From Pseudoteredinibacter isoporae_A (lineage in GTDB: Bacteria > Pseudomonadota > Gammaproteobacteria > Pseudomonadales > Cellvibrionaceae): a stretch of DNA of 64,000 nt. The notes beneath the pieces were generated by a model. It had not been told where the DNA came from. It did not search any database and saw only the letters and a list, made by a program, of their open reading frames with translations. Positions 28,613 through 37,873 of the stretch are shown in pieces; positions within the stretch are counted from its first letter, which is position 1; every line of letters starts with the position of its first letter. The DNA is taken from assembly GCF_040372805.1 (NCBI RefSeq), contig NZ_BAABWJ010000009.1, positions 62,001 to 126,000 of the forward strand. Direction: 5' to 3'. The position numbers and the translations under genes were made by a program.

Positions 28613-29894
28613 CACCCGGGAAGATTTTTCCCGCGAACCGGTACCGCAGGAAAAAACTTTATCTGGGGTTCATATTGCGCTTGTGATTATTGGCGGCACG
28701 ATTGGCATCCCTGTGTATTTAATGTCCGCCAAATTGGGCAGCAGCCTGGGCCTGGCCCAGGCTGGGCCCGCCTTTTTAATGGGTTGCCTGGTATTGGGCG
28801 GATTGGGGGCGCTCACGAGTTTGTCTGGGTCTCGCAGTCATTTATCCACGTATATGTTGGTCGCCTTTGCCTTCGGGAAGCGTGGTGCGAAGATCGTCAA
28901 TCTCATTATTGCCCTTTCATTGTTAGGTTGGTACGCCGTAACCATGAATGTGTTCGCTCAAGCAATGGATTCGATGGTGTTCGACCTTAGCGGTTATAGC
29001 TTTCAGCATGCCTGGTATATTGTTATCGGCAGTTTGCTCATGTGTGCGGTGAGCATCGCTGGCTTTCAGGGCATAGACAAATTGGCCTTGATGCTTGTCC
29101 CCATCATGCTGTTGTTTTTACTGTATGCGGCTCTACTTGCAACGGAAACCAGACCTCTTTCGGAAATGTTACATACCCAACAGTCGGCGCTGAGTTTCAG
29201 TCAGGCTGTTTCGGCGGTTATTGGTAGTTATATTGTCGGGGTTGTGATTCAGCCCGATTACAGCCGATTCGCGAAGAATGATCGTCATGCAATGTGGGCC
29301 GTGTTTTTTGCATTAGGCATTTCTTTCCCCATTGTTATGTTGCTATCTGCCGTACCCGGTGTGGCGACGGGTGAACAGGACCTGGTCAAAATAATGATTC
29401 TTCTGGGGATCGGCGTTCCCGCATTTGTGTTGCTATTGCTTGGTTCCTGGTCTAGCAATGTACTTTCCTTGTACTCTTCCAGTCTGTCAGTGGCGACCAT
29501 TTTTACGCGAGTACACTTGTGGCAAATCATTGTGATGATTGGTTTCTTGGGAACCGTGCTGGCGTTCCTGAATGCTCAAGCCTACTTGGTCGATTTCCTG
29601 TTATTGCTGGGAATCGCTATTCCACCGGTGGCGGGAATTTATGCAATTGAAGTTTTACTGTTTCGTCGCGGGCACTGTGATGTCAATTCATTGAGTCAAG
29701 AAGCGTCGTTTAACATCGTCGCATTTTCCGCCTGGATAGGAGCCATCATATTCGGCTGGCTCTCCCAGAATCATGCGGTGAGTTTAGTGTCCGTTTCCGC
29801 TATCGATTCCCTGATTGTTGCGTGTGTACTGTATTCGACGCTTAGTTGGTCCAAGAAGGCTCTGGCCAAGCGAGTATTTCAGGCCGAAAGGTGA
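28605..29894 (+). CDS. NCS1-family (cytosine/hydantoin-type) permease
   Basis: 429 residues from ATG 28605, overlapping the HyuB stop by 8 bp. About 12 membrane helices. The N-terminal REPVPQEKTLSGVHIALVII and the GSYIVGVVIQPDYSRFAK motif fit the CodB/NCS1 nucleobase-cation symporters, which include hydantoin transporters such as Mhp1. It would carry the substrate from periplasm to cytoplasm after TonB-dependent entry, giving both membranes a dedicated transporter within one operon. Confidence 0.9.
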   Translation: MDNTREDFSREPVPQEKTLSGVHIALVIIGGTIGIPVYLMSAKLGSSLGLAQAGPAFLMGCLVLGGLGALTSLSGSRSHLSTYMLVAFAFGKRGAKIVNLIIALSLLGWYAVTMNVFAQAMDSMVFDLSGYSFQHAWYIVIGSLLMCAVSIAGFQGIDKLALMLVPIMLLFLLYAALLATETRPLSEMLHTQQSALSFSQAVSAVIGSYIVGVVIQPDYSRFAKNDRHAMWAVFFALGISFPIVMLLSAVPGVATGEQDLVKIMILLGIGVPAFVLLLLGSWSSNVLSLYSSSLSVATIFTRVHLWQIIVMIGFLGTVLAFLNAQAYLVDFLLLLGIAIPPVAGIYAIEVLLFRRGHCDVNSLSQEASFNIVAFSAWIGAIIFGWLSQNHAVSLVSVSAIDSLIVACVLYSTLSWSKKALAKRVFQAER

Positions 29895-29960
29895 AATATC
29901 AGGAAGGTGACCACACTCGAATGCCCGCCAATGATGCCAGACAGGCCTGTTGAGCTAAAT

Positions 29961-29979
29961 GGCAGGCTGGAAGCCTGCC
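29961..29979. terminator. Bidirectional hairpin between the permease and the LytTR regulator
   Basis: GGCAGGCT-GGA-AGCCTGCC, 8-bp perfect stem in the gap between convergent genes ending at 29894 and 29983. Confidence 0.6.
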
Positions 29980-29982
29980 TGG

Positions 29983-30678
29983 CTACAGAATTTTCTTCAT
30001 CACCTCACCTAAAAATGTTTCCCCAATGGGGATTTCTGCACTGCCTATCTCAACGTCGTGTTTCGTATAGGCTGAGATGTGTGCAGGGTTGATAATGTAG
30101 GAACGATGGGTTTGTATGAAAGAGGGGGGCAGTTTCTTTAAAAAAGCAGAGAGCGTGCTTTTAACCACCCACTTTTTTGTTTCCGTATGAACCTCTACAT
30201 AGTCCTTGAGGCCGCGAACATACAGCACTTCATCAAAATTGATCCTTACGTCTTTTCGGTCGCAGCGGACAAAAATATGTGTGCTGTTCTCCGACGGGGT
30301 TGATACGGACGGTACCTGTAGAGACAAGAAGCGCTCGATCGCCTTGAAAAATCGAGAGAAAGTAATTGGCTTAAGCAGGTAGTCCACTGCTTCCAGCTCA
30401 AATCCATCCAGTGCATAGTCGCGATGAGCGGTTGTGAAAATAACCCTTGGCTTGTGTGCAAGGCTCCCGTAGAAATCGGTACCTTTGAGTACGGGCATTT
30501 CAATATCCAGAAACATTAGGTCTATGTGCTTCTGGCTCAAAACCTGACTGGCTTCTATCGCACTGGAACACATGGAAGCAATTTCGAATTGAGGCAGTTG
30601 TTGTATATGTGCGGCGATCAGGTCTCGCCCCAGGGACTCATCATCAACAATCAAGCATTGGTATCGTTTATCAGTCAT
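29983..30678 (-). CDS. LytTR-family response regulator
   Basis: 231 residues: receiver (about 8-120, acidic VDDE, phospho-acceptor Asp in LMFLDIEMP, Lys in YLLKPI) and a C-terminal LytTR DNA-binding domain (about 135-230, with the typical FIQTHRSYIINPAHI). It binds direct-repeat DNA once phosphorylated. It overlaps the 3' end of the kinase gene by 8 bp and so forms a two-gene operon with it. Targets unknown; the neighbouring hydantoin locus on the other strand is possible but not shown. Confidence 0.94.
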   Translation of the reverse strand: MTDKRYQCLIVDDESLGRDLIAAHIQQLPQFEIASMCSSAIEASQVLSQKHIDLMFLDIEMPVLKGTDFYGSLAHKPRVIFTTAHRDYALDGFELEAVDYLLKPITFSRFFKAIERFLSLQVPSVSTPSENSTHIFVRCDRKDVRINFDEVLYVRGLKDYVEVHTETKKWVVKSTLSAFLKKLPPSFIQTHRSYIINPAHISAYTKHDVEIGSAEIPIGETFLGEVMKKIL

Positions 30679-31753
30679 GGCATTTGGGTGTTTGAATGGT
30701 CAGTTTGGCGGTATATCGGCTTTCGGTTTCATTCAGTGTCAAACGGTGAGAGTGCGGATAGAGCAGTTCAAGTTGTTTTCTCAGATTTTCCAATCCTATG
30801 GGAGGGTTTTCGGGCCTGGCCTGTTGAGTTTTGGGCTTGGTGTTGTTGATTTCGAAATCAATTTCACCAGCCTTGGCTGAAAGGCGTATATCAATTTTTG
30901 ATTGTCCCAGTTCCTGGCTGGTGCCATGCTTGAATGCATTCTCGACCAGAGTCAGTAAGAGCAATGGTGCAACGCTAAGAAGCTCGCTGACATCGTGATG
31001 AAATGAAACATTCACTCGATCTCCGAAACGCAGCTTCTCGAGGGCGATGTAGTCGCTGATCATCTGCACTTCTTTTGTCACCAAGACGGTTTTGTCGTGA
31101 GTGTGATGGAGAACATAGTCTAGAATACCAGAAAGGCGCTCTACGGCGACCGCTGTCTGATCGGAACGACACAGCGCCAAGGCGTATATGTTGTTCAAGG
31201 TGTTGAAGATAAAGTGTGGATTGAGTTGTCCTTTCAGAGCTCGAAGTTCAGCGGCTTGTTTTTGCTCACGTAATTCCAACAGTTGCTTTTGTCTCTGGTA
31301 GAAACTGGCAGAAATCAGCAAAGCTGAAGGGAACAGCAACATTGGCCACTTCCCAAGTACGATGTATTTAATCGTTCCGGAGAGTCCCAGCCGTTGCCAT
31401 ATGGATAAATCGGATAAGTTAGCCAGATAAAAGGCACCATATGTGCTTGGATAGCTCGCCTCAAGGTACAGATAGCTGACGAGTACGTAAATTTCCGATG
31501 CAAAAAAAACCGTCGCAATCATTGATGTTACAAAAGCAAACAGGCGGTTTCTATCCAGAAGGAGAGGTACCCAGAACGTTAAAGCGATAGCGGCTACCAG
31601 CCATTGTAAAACAGTGGCGAGACCGGCAACTTCAATGCCTTCTCGAATCGATGAATAGCGTTGCCATTCAGGCCCCAGGTTCACCATAAATACCACAGCC
31701 CAAAACCCAATAAGTAAAGGCAGTTTCTGAAGCTCTATCTTAGACCTACTCAC
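30671..31753 (-). CDS. LytS/YehU-type sensor histidine kinase
   Basis: 360 residues from a GTG. Four to six N-terminal membrane helices (about 10-175) with no periplasmic sensor domain, then a short linker rich in Gln/Glu/Lys. The His_kinase domain shows the phospho-accepting His in LKGQLNPHFIFNTLNNIY. An HATPase follows (N-box LLTLVENAFKHGT, G-box IGLENLRKQLELLYP). Partner of the overlapping LytTR regulator. This class often senses membrane or extracellular small molecules through its membrane helices. Confidence 0.93.
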   Translation of the reverse strand: MSRSKIELQKLPLLIGFWAVVFMVNLGPEWQRYSSIREGIEVAGLATVLQWLVAAIALTFWVPLLLDRNRLFAFVTSMIATVFFASEIYVLVSYLYLEASYPSTYGAFYLANLSDLSIWQRLGLSGTIKYIVLGKWPMLLFPSALLISASFYQRQKQLLELREQKQAAELRALKGQLNPHFIFNTLNNIYALALCRSDQTAVAVERLSGILDYVLHHTHDKTVLVTKEVQMISDYIALEKLRFGDRVNVSFHHDVSELLSVAPLLLLTLVENAFKHGTSQELGQSKIDIRLSAKAGEIDFEINNTKPKTQQARPENPPIGLENLRKQLELLYPHSHRLTLNETESRYTAKLTIQTPKCHD

Positions 31754-31836
31754 AGTGACAACCAGATGCCAGAATCAAAGCAGCACTATACCTAAATCGG
31801 CACAATCTGACATCTCCCGTCGCTGAAGCCGATGCC

Positions 31837-31926
31837 TCAGTCGACGAAGCCCAGATACGCATCGACCAACCCCTTCAGTTCATCGCGATAAGGCTTGGGC
31901 GAGGACAGCTCAAGCTTCGTCTACAA
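31837..31926 (-). pseudogene. Possible 3' remnant of a regulator gene
   Basis: On the minus strand a stop-terminated frame reads KLELSSPKPYRDELKGLVDA and ends YLGFVD. That is a plausible protein C terminus, of the type seen at the end of TetR-like regulators. It is cut off by an upstream TAG after about 28 codons and has no start. I read it as a truncated gene end. It could also be chance. Confidence 0.3.
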
Positions 31927-31987
31927 AATCACTCCCATAATCGGTATGTATTTATGGTGCCCTCTCACTTAGTTGCTGGAGGTCACC

Positions 31988-32962
31988 ATGCCATTTTTGA
32001 TTCGCACCATAACATTTGTATCGATTATCTTTTTGAGTACAACCACAAGCTTTTCCCTCGCCCAGAATGCGAGTGATGAACGCTCCCAGAAGGCGGTTCT
32101 TGTAACCGGCGCATCTTCCGGGATTGGTCATCAAATAGCCCTGACTTTAGCGGATAATGGGTATTTTGTGTATGCAGGGGCTCGTAAGGAAAAAGACATT
32201 GCAGCGTTAAGTAAGCTGAAAAACATGCAAGGGGTTCGCCTGGATGTTACGAAGAATGAAGACATTAACGCAGCAGTTACCCAGATTAAAGCGGCAGGTA
32301 GAGGTTTGTATGGTTTGGTCAACAATGCCGGCGTTTTTGTCTACGACCCGCTAATCGAGATTTCCGAAGATGACATGAACTTCGTCAACAACGTCAATGT
32401 GATGGGCCCATATCGAGTCAGCAAAGCATTTGCGCCTCTCATCATCGAAAGCCAGGGACGAATGACGACGATTGGGTCTGTTTCCGGCCTATTCGCAGGC
32501 CGATTGTTCGGACCTTATAGCATGGGTAAGCATGCAATGGAGGCCTATTCCGAAGCGCTCGCCAAGGAAATGGAGAAGTTTGATGTCCAAGTCAGCATTG
32601 TAGAGCCCGGAAATTTCCGATCCAACATCATGAAAAATATGGAGAGACGTTTGCAATCCATTGATCAAGGAAAGCGTAAAACCCAGTACCGTGATGAAAT
32701 CGCTAAACTGGCCTCATTTGTTCAGTCTGACCGCTCGCATCATGCCTCGCCAGCCCCGGTGGCGAATGCGGTTTTAGATTTTATGTCGGTAGAAAAACCA
32801 AAATTTCGATACTTGGTAACACCGAACAAAAGGGAGTCCGACTACGCGATTAAACGCTCTCTACAAAAAGTAATTGAGCTTAATCGAAATCACGAGTTTA
32901 GCCTTCAGGATGAGGAATTAATTGAAATGTTTCAGTCACTTTTGATTCGGACAGAAAAATGA
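31988..32962 (+). CDS. Short-chain dehydrogenase/reductase with N-terminal export/membrane signal
   Basis: 324 residues from ATG 31988 (GGAGGT directly upstream). Residues 1-25 form a hydrophobic signal peptide or anchor (FVSIIFLSTTTSFSLAQ). The classical SDR core follows: cofactor motif VTGASSGIG, LVNNAGVF, catalytic Ser in GSVSGLF, YSMGK (Tyr-x-x-x-Lys) and IVEPGNFRS. NAD(P)-dependent SDRs are normally cytosolic, so a cleavable-looking signal is odd. The stop overlaps the next gene (ATGA), so the SDR and transporter are coupled. Confidence 0.88.
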   Translation: MPFLIRTITFVSIIFLSTTTSFSLAQNASDERSQKAVLVTGASSGIGHQIALTLADNGYFVYAGARKEKDIAALSKLKNMQGVRLDVTKNEDINAAVTQIKAAGRGLYGLVNNAGVFVYDPLIEISEDDMNFVNNVNVMGPYRVSKAFAPLIIESQGRMTTIGSVSGLFAGRLFGPYSMGKHAMEAYSEALAKEMEKFDVQVSIVEPGNFRSNIMKNMERRLQSIDQGKRKTQYRDEIAKLASFVQSDRSHHASPAPVANAVLDFMSVEKPKFRYLVTPNKRESDYAIKRSLQKVIELNRNHEFSLQDEELIEMFQSLLIRTEK

Positions 32963-34293
32963 CTTCTCTTAGACGGACGATATCCTTGCTTACGCTCATG
33001 AGACCTCATGAACAGAAGTCTGCGCTAGCAGCATTTTTCATGGCGCTCATTCTAATGATGGCTTACTTCATATTGCGCCCGGTGCGCGACGCCATGGCAA
33101 GTGACTGGAGTGATTCAGAAGTCAGCATGCTGTGGAACATTCAGTTTTTCTTAACGGTAGGGGTTGTAGCCTTGTATGGCTTTGCGGTATCCCGAATGAC
33201 CTTAAGGCAGCTGGCACCGGTTATCTATGGATTTTTCTCCTTTAGTTTTGTGTCATTTTATTGTGTTACGCCCTTGTTTGAAGACCCTGTTCTTCTTGAA
33301 AAAGGGTTCTATCTCTGGGTGACCGTGTTCAGCTTGCTGAACCTGTCTGTGTTTTGGAGTTTCGTGAGCACTATTTTTACGCAAAAACAGAGCAAGCGGC
33401 TATTTCCATTTATCAGTGCCGGCGCCAGCGCGGGAGCGATTTTGGGCCCTACGGTGCCACTGTTGTTCAGCCACTCCATGGGTTTAGACAATTTAATGCT
33501 CATTGCTGCGATCACGCTATTATTGGCGATTCCCATTGCGATATATTTGAATGGGGCCCAGGGTGTTGACAAGAACGAAGTTCATCATCAAAAAAATAAT
33601 AATCAGGTCATAGGGGGCGCTTGGTGGAAGGGATTTTCCGGTGTTTTGAATAATCGTTATCTTCTGGGTATCGCGGCGTTTATCTTGTTGTACGTCTTTC
33701 TCAGCTCGTTTATGTATTTTCAACAAAAAAACATCTTGGCTGAATTCAGTCGACCTGAACGCACCCAAATACTGGGCGGTATTGATTGGGTTGTAAACCT
33801 GATGACATTTGTCTTTGCCTTTGCTCTTACCAGCAGAATGGTTAAGTACTTGGGCATGGGGCTAACCCTCGCGAGCGTTCCTCTGCTATTAGTGCTTGGC
33901 ATGGGCATCTTGGCCTTTGCGCCGTGGGTAACTGTTTTATTGGGTATTCAAATTGCGCGTAGAGTGGGGAATTACTCCATTACTCGGCCTGCTCGTGAAA
34001 TGTTATTCACTGAAGTTAGCCAGGAAGAGCGCTTTAAAGCTAAGCCGGTTATTGATGTTGTTGTCTATCGAGGTGGTGATGCGGTCAGTGCCTCAATGTT
34101 TGCACTGCTCTCAGATGGCGCTGGTCTCGGGCTTGGGGCGCTTTCCTGTATTGCTGCGGGTATCGCTGCTATTTGGGCAGGACTTGGTGTTCGGCTCGGG
34201 CGTTTGTATGAGCGCTCCCACTCTGATGGCGAAGAGGGTGGTCGAGACAGTGGCTATTCAAACGGTAGCTCTTCTTTAACGTCGGCACCTTAA
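32959..34293 (+). CDS. MFS / NTP-NDP-antiporter-like membrane transporter
   Basis: 444 residues, about 12 helices. The motifs YFILRPVRDAM in helix 1 and SITRPAREMLFTEV followed by RFKAKPVIDVVVYRGGDA recur in bacterial proteins of the ATP:ADP antiporter (AAA/TLC)-like branch of the MFS. Substrate unknown. It overlaps the exported SDR by 4 bp. The C-terminal 30 residues are Ser/Gly-rich and probably disordered. Confidence 0.82.
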   Translation: MTSLRRTISLLTLMRPHEQKSALAAFFMALILMMAYFILRPVRDAMASDWSDSEVSMLWNIQFFLTVGVVALYGFAVSRMTLRQLAPVIYGFFSFSFVSFYCVTPLFEDPVLLEKGFYLWVTVFSLLNLSVFWSFVSTIFTQKQSKRLFPFISAGASAGAILGPTVPLLFSHSMGLDNLMLIAAITLLLAIPIAIYLNGAQGVDKNEVHHQKNNNQVIGGAWWKGFSGVLNNRYLLGIAAFILLYVFLSSFMYFQQKNILAEFSRPERTQILGGIDWVVNLMTFVFAFALTSRMVKYLGMGLTLASVPLLLVLGMGILAFAPWVTVLLGIQIARRVGNYSITRPAREMLFTEVSQEERFKAKPVIDVVVYRGGDAVSASMFALLSDGAGLGLGALSCIAAGIAAIWAGLGVRLGRLYERSHSDGEEGGRDSGYSNGSSSLTSAP

Positions 34294-34390
34294 TGCTGGA
34301 TTTGTACGAAAGTATTCAGGAAAGCACTCATGAAGGTGTGGTCGTTATGAAGCCTTTTCCCTGTGCGGCTCTGTACTTTCAGGAAACCAA

Positions 34391-35194
34391 TTGGATGATT
34401 CTATGTTTAAACACAAGCCTGCGGTGTTACTTATTTGGATGATCTCAGCAGTTATTGCTCAAGTCTCTTATGCCGATCATACCATTATTGATACAAGCAC
34501 ATTGAAAGTGGTGCAGGCGGCCGTGCAAGACTCAACTCGTCTTGAAAAGGCTCGGGCACGGGATTCGGCGAGAAAACCTCTTGAGGTACTTCTCTTTTCC
34601 GAAGTCAAACCCAATGACAGTGTGCTGGAAATTACTCCAGGGGAAGGGTATTACACAGCGCTTCTTTCTCGAGTGGTGGGCGATGATGGCACCGTACACG
34701 CTGTGGACCCGGCGCGGGCCTTTGAGCATCTACCCAGGATTCGTAACTTCTTTACTGAATATCAAGAAATGGATGCCCGCAAGAATGTGCAATATTCCGT
34801 TCAAAAACTGGATGAGATTCAGCTGCCTGAGAAAGTCGATCAGATTTGGATGGTACTCTATTACCACGATACCTATTGGACAGGTGAAGACAGAATGGAA
34901 ATGAATCGCCGTCTTTTTGATTTGCTTAAGCCAGAAGGTACTTTGCTGTTAATCGATCATCATGCCAGGCCTCAAGACAGCGATCAGGTTAGCCGAAGCT
35001 TGCATCGTATACATGACAGTATGGTGATGACAGAATTAACTCAATCTGGTTTTGTGCTGAATTCCAGCAGTGATATTCTGTCGAACCCCAATGATCCCAG
35101 AACTGATTCCGTGTTCTCTCCTAAATGGCGAGGACGTACAGATCGCTTTGTATGGCGTTTTAAGAAACGAAGTTCGGATTCTCTTGGTGAATGA
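34391..35194 (+). CDS. Exported class I SAM-dependent methyltransferase-like protein
   Basis: 267 residues from TTG 34391, which has AGGAAA at good spacing (ATG 34403 also possible). Signal peptide (LLIWMISAVIAQVSYA), then a methyltransferase fold with the SAM glycine motif VLEITPGEGYYTALLSRVVG, acidic HAVDP and LLLIDHHARP. This resembles the 'predicted methyltransferase' family COG4798, members of which carry signal peptides although SAM is cytosolic. It lies 100 bp after the transporter gene. Function unknown. Confidence 0.8.
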   Translation: MDDSMFKHKPAVLLIWMISAVIAQVSYADHTIIDTSTLKVVQAAVQDSTRLEKARARDSARKPLEVLLFSEVKPNDSVLEITPGEGYYTALLSRVVGDDGTVHAVDPARAFEHLPRIRNFFTEYQEMDARKNVQYSVQKLDEIQLPEKVDQIWMVLYYHDTYWTGEDRMEMNRRLFDLLKPEGTLLLIDHHARPQDSDQVSRSLHRIHDSMVMTELTQSGFVLNSSSDILSNPNDPRTDSVFSPKWRGRTDRFVWRFKKRSSDSLGE

Positions 35195-35474
35195 ATGGCC
35201 CGTATTATTTGAAGTAAAATAATCGATGCTGGGAAAATGATACGCTGTTACAAGTGTTAATGGGTCATGTGGATTAGCAATGACATCACACGATAGTAAA
35301 TGAAGATAATTTATGGTTTCAACACTATACGCTAATGTGAAGACAAAGTGCCCTGAATTTGAAACCATAAATTGTTATTGGTCTAAATTTCACCAAAGCT
35401 TGATTAAATACCAGACTATTATTATGCGATGACATGTTTAATCATCTGATGCAACTTGAGCGCACTAATATTGA

Positions 35475-36776
35475 CTACAATTGCCAGGATAATCCCACTT
35501 TAATTACTTGTTGGTCATAAATATAGGTAGATATTGTTGAATCATTATCAGTGTAGCCATATTCTGCAGTGGCAGACCATTGCGGAGAGAGGGACCATTC
35601 AAGTTTTAATCGGGCTTTGATATTGTTATCCTTTCTCAGTGTATTAACGATACCAAAATCAGAGTTTTCTTTCCGGTAGTTGCTGTCTCTATAGTCAAGG
35701 TTCAAACCGAGCTCAAAATTACCAAGGTAAAGGCGTACTCTACCACCAATGCTATGGCGTATAGGGGAGTAACTTCTGAAGAAGAATGGCGCTTGATTGG
35801 AATCTTGTCGGTTTTCATCAATCACCTGATAATTCAATTCCCAATCCCATGTCGCGCTAGGGTGACGCCCTAGTGCGAGTTTAAGCTTCTGTAAGTTCCC
35901 ATCGAAAACATTATACTCGTCGCCGAGGCTGCTGATATCCCTATAGTGGTAATTGGCACTCCAGTATGAAGACTGTCCTAGTCGTTTAATGGCTCCGATA
36001 TCGGCCGAAACATTTTGAAGATAACCACTGTGATCTAGCTGGCTTGAGTCAATGGCCACTCCGGTGTGAATATAGCCGTTTGTAATAGGGAAATATTTTC
36101 TTACGTCTATTTTTGCAAACCGAGCATTGTAGTCTTTGGTTTTTTCGTATTCAGATTGGTAAACGAACGCGGTAACTAACCATCTATCATTACTATGTTC
36201 ATTGTCTTGCCAGCGAAAGTATAGCTGAGTCTCAAATATGGAGTCGCTAATTCCTGAGTTTTCTTCCCTCGATGGGGTCAGTAGATTGTCATAGCTTCCC
36301 ATTTGAGCTTTTGCACCAATGCTCCATTTTCCTGAACCCTCGTTTCCAAGAAACTGATTGTCGGTCTGGGGCAGGTTTTTTAACTGTCTTCGGGACAATT
36401 GCAATATTTCCTCATCAAGTGATTTTAGGCTTAAAGAGGCAAAGCGTTTTTTGGCGGAAATAGTATTTCCGAGTTTCTTTTCGGTAATAGCCAAATTGTA
36501 ACTGATCAAGTCGTCCTCAGGATGCTCGCGCACTAAGTCCAACAATAGTTTTTGGGCTTCACGCCATTGTTCTAGTTTGAAGTAGCAAATTGCCAAGTTA
36601 TATCGAACTTCGCTGCTGTCGTCAGTTTGGGTTAATGCCAAGAAAGATTCGGCGGCTTTTTGATAGTTGCCTTCACTAAAAGCCTGGGTGGCCAAATGGA
36701 ATGGGTCGTTTGTTGAGGCACAAACAGGGGGAGCGCACGCAATGATGCATGCGAGAACGCATAGTTTCATATTCAT
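35475..36776 (-). CDS. TPR plus beta-barrel outer-membrane protein (Slam/DUF560-like)
   Basis: 433 residues: signal peptide (MKLCVLACIIACAPPVCA), about three TPR repeats (30-130: FSEGNYQKAAESFLALTQ; VRYNLAICYFKLEQWREAQ; DLISYNLAITEKKLG), then a region of alternating hydrophobic/polar strands rich in Tyr/Trp/Phe (about 155-433) ending VIKVGLSWQL. Periplasmic TPRs followed by a barrel is the layout of Slam proteins, which export surface lipoproteins or haemophores, and of PgaA/BcsC-type polysaccharide porins; the size is nearest to Slam. It is last in an ECF sigma operon whose other exported products could be its cargo (inference). Confidence 0.75.
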   Translation of the reverse strand: MNMKLCVLACIIACAPPVCASTNDPFHLATQAFSEGNYQKAAESFLALTQTDDSSEVRYNLAICYFKLEQWREAQKLLLDLVREHPEDDLISYNLAITEKKLGNTISAKKRFASLSLKSLDEEILQLSRRQLKNLPQTDNQFLGNEGSGKWSIGAKAQMGSYDNLLTPSREENSGISDSIFETQLYFRWQDNEHSNDRWLVTAFVYQSEYEKTKDYNARFAKIDVRKYFPITNGYIHTGVAIDSSQLDHSGYLQNVSADIGAIKRLGQSSYWSANYHYRDISSLGDEYNVFDGNLQKLKLALGRHPSATWDWELNYQVIDENRQDSNQAPFFFRSYSPIRHSIGGRVRLYLGNFELGLNLDYRDSNYRKENSDFGIVNTLRKDNNIKARLKLEWSLSPQWSATAEYGYTDNDSTISTYIYDQQVIKVGLSWQL

Positions 36777-36833
36777 GTAAACTTCTCTAGAGAATAAGGT
36801 TGGCGTATTTCTTATCTATTGTGATTATTCTGA

Positions 36834-37154
36834 CTACTTAATCTTGTTGGAAATTAATTCACCTGGTTCTGTTTGGCCTAGGTTGATCAGGTCTACGTTG
36901 TCTCCACCTAGTGATTCTGGCCTCATCTTAAGGTTGTCGGCGTCAGCCATCATTTTCAGCTTTAGCAGTTGTTTTTTGGGGCCTGATATCTTCTTCCCGC
37001 TGATGCTGTCTTTAGAGACCAGCTTTATTTTTATTTCGTCTAAATCCACTTTGTCGCTACTTGGCTCTTTGCCTTCCGCGGACCAAGCGAGAGAGCAAGG
37101 CGATAACAAGAAGATAAAGAAAGCCAAGCGAACGATTTTCGATGCATACGTCAT
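36834..37154 (-). CDS. Small exported lysine-rich protein of the ECF operon
   Basis: 106 residues from ATG 37154, preceded by GAGGT; a GTG at 37178 overlapping the anti-sigma stop (GTGA) is the alternative start. Signal peptide (IVRLAFFIFLLSPCSLAWSA), then a charged mature part of about 75 residues (VDLDEIKIKLVSKDSISGKK ... MADADNLKMRPESLGG). No family recognised. It sits between the anti-sigma factor and the barrel protein genes. Candidate cargo or sensor ligand. Confidence 0.65.
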   Translation of the reverse strand: MTYASKIVRLAFFIFLLSPCSLAWSAEGKEPSSDKVDLDEIKIKLVSKDSISGKKISGPKKQLLKLKMMADADNLKMRPESLGGDNVDLINLGQTEPGELISNKIK

Positions 37155-37174
37155 GATCAGGTGAACCTCAAGCT

Positions 37175-37873
37175 TCACAGTGAAATGGCATTTTGGGGGG
37201 CTAGAACGGAATCGGTTTCCAAATGAGAGGAAACGCGAACTGGCAGACTAAAGTTCCGACTGTTTTCTTGATATTGAATGCCTACCAATATATTTTGGCG
37301 CTTATCCTTTATCATATCCATACTGAATGCTACGGGAATATCCAATATGTTCATTCCTGCCGCTAAATCTACACGCCAAGCAACGGTGGGCATTTTCTCT
37401 AAGCCTTGCCAACGTAGACCTTTAGGAAATTGTAACGATAGCTCCGCTTGTTGCATTGGAGAAGGGACTTCGATGACAATGGATACATTGGTCTGATCTA
37501 CTCCCTGCCAATGCGATGTGGCAGGATTGTCGTGTGCACGGTGCTCATGCTGGAATAGAAAATATCCTAAGCCAAGGCTCCAGCTCAATAGGCACGCCAG
37601 CGCAAAGCCTCTGTAAAAGTTTAGTTTTTCACGATCACTTTTTTGAGTCGTTGTTTTCCAAGGGGCAAGCAATCTTTGTTCTTTTTCCGCATTCCAAATG
37701 GGTTCTTTAACCGACTGCATAAGTTCTAAATAACCCCTTGTTTGGAGATACTCAGCCTGGCAATGAGTGCAGTTCTTAATGTGAGGGTAGAGTAAGCTAT
37801 CCCGGATTCTGTCTAAATCAGCCAGTCCACAGCTGCACAAAAAATCTTCTACTGAGCGGCAACTCATGATCAT
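37175..37873 (-). CDS. Zinc-type anti-sigma factor, membrane-anchored
   Basis: 232 residues from ATG 37873, which overlaps the sigma stop by 4 bp (ATGA; a second ATG lies 6 bp on). The N-terminal cytoplasmic part carries a ZAS-like HxxxCxxC motif (YPHIKNCTHCQAEY). A single membrane helix follows at about 90-110 (FALACLLSWSLGLGYFLF), then a periplasmic beta-rich domain of about 110 residues (VSIVIEVPSPMQQAELSLQF). It would hold the ECF sigma factor inactive until a periplasmic signal arrives. The periplasmic domain resembles no sensor I can name. Confidence 0.82.
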   Translation of the reverse strand: MIMSCRSVEDFLCSCGLADLDRIRDSLLYPHIKNCTHCQAEYLQTRGYLELMQSVKEPIWNAEKEQRLLAPWKTTTQKSDREKLNFYRGFALACLLSWSLGLGYFLFQHEHRAHDNPATSHWQGVDQTNVSIVIEVPSPMQQAELSLQFPKGLRWQGLEKMPTVAWRVDLAAGMNILDIPVAFSMDMIKDKRQNILVGIQYQENSRNFSLPVRVSSHLETDSVLAPQNAISL

